A stretch of 21,110 bases of DNA, taken from NCBI GenBank assembly GCA_024959975.1, contig JANXFM010000032.1:1-21110 (forward strand), given 5' to 3'. The notes under the pieces are model-generated. The model was given only the letters and a program-made list of their open reading frames with translations. It had not been told where the DNA came from and did no database searches. The translations under genes and the position numbers were made by a program. Below, piece after piece: positions 21,089-21,110 of this stretch (position 1 is its first letter; the number at the start of each line of letters is the position of its first letter). The DNA is from Flavobacteriales bacterium. GTDB lineage: Bacteria; Bacteroidota; Bacteroidia; Flavobacteriales; UBA7430.

Positions 21089-21110
21089 TTGCTGAACGAA
21101 GTGGAATCCC

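Overview
The window is chromosomal DNA from a member of the Bacteroidota, most likely a marine Flavobacteriales species. It is AT-rich. Promoters match the Bacteroidota -7 consensus TAnnTTTG. One secreted protein ends in a type IX secretion (T9SS) sorting domain, another carries the 'GCTDPTASNYDP' motif common in marine Bacteroidota, and genes lack Shine-Dalgarno sequences. I count 22 protein genes. One of them, mnmE, runs off the left edge. I see no rRNA, tRNA, CRISPR array, transposase or phage gene.

Left part (1-6540): mnmE (tRNA wobble modification, minus), sucD (TCA cycle, plus), an RluA-family pseudouridine synthase (minus), three tandem near-identical Hsp20 genes each with its own upstream region and terminator, and dapD (lysine/peptidoglycan). 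The two gaps around sucD hold several unrelated arrays with a 7-bp period and a set of GC-rich hairpins.

Middle part (6543-13297): a LicD-type phosphotransferase gene (minus) diverges from a compact plus-strand operon. The operon encodes a family 2 glycosyltransferase, a LicC-like cytidylyltransferase, a TagF/TagB-like CDP-alcohol phosphotransferase, threonylcarbamoyl-AMP synthase (tsaC/sua5) and CCA-adding enzyme (TTG start). A pRiA4b ORF-3-like protein and miaA follow. The first block suggests phospho-alcohol decoration of a surface glycan. The second is tRNA maturation.

Right part (13287-21110): all minus strand. rnz (tRNA 3' processing) overlaps miaA tail to tail. Upstream of it lie a secreted M14 carboxypeptidase, a small T9SS cargo protein, a pyrR-pyrB-unknown operon, and rpsA with six S1 domains. 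Strong intrinsic terminators follow the carboxypeptidase, the T9SS protein and rpsA.

The gene content is mostly housekeeping. The most interesting signals are non-coding: an interleaved double helix (possible pseudoknot or switch) in the rpsA leader; a terminator whose loop and U-tract hold the rnz promoter; -7 boxes 4-5 nt before the start codons of pyrR and the RluA gene, implying leaderless mRNAs; and heptamer arrays in intergenic DNA. The LicD/LicC-like/TagF-like set and the cysteine-rich Hsp20 triplication are the most interesting coding signals.
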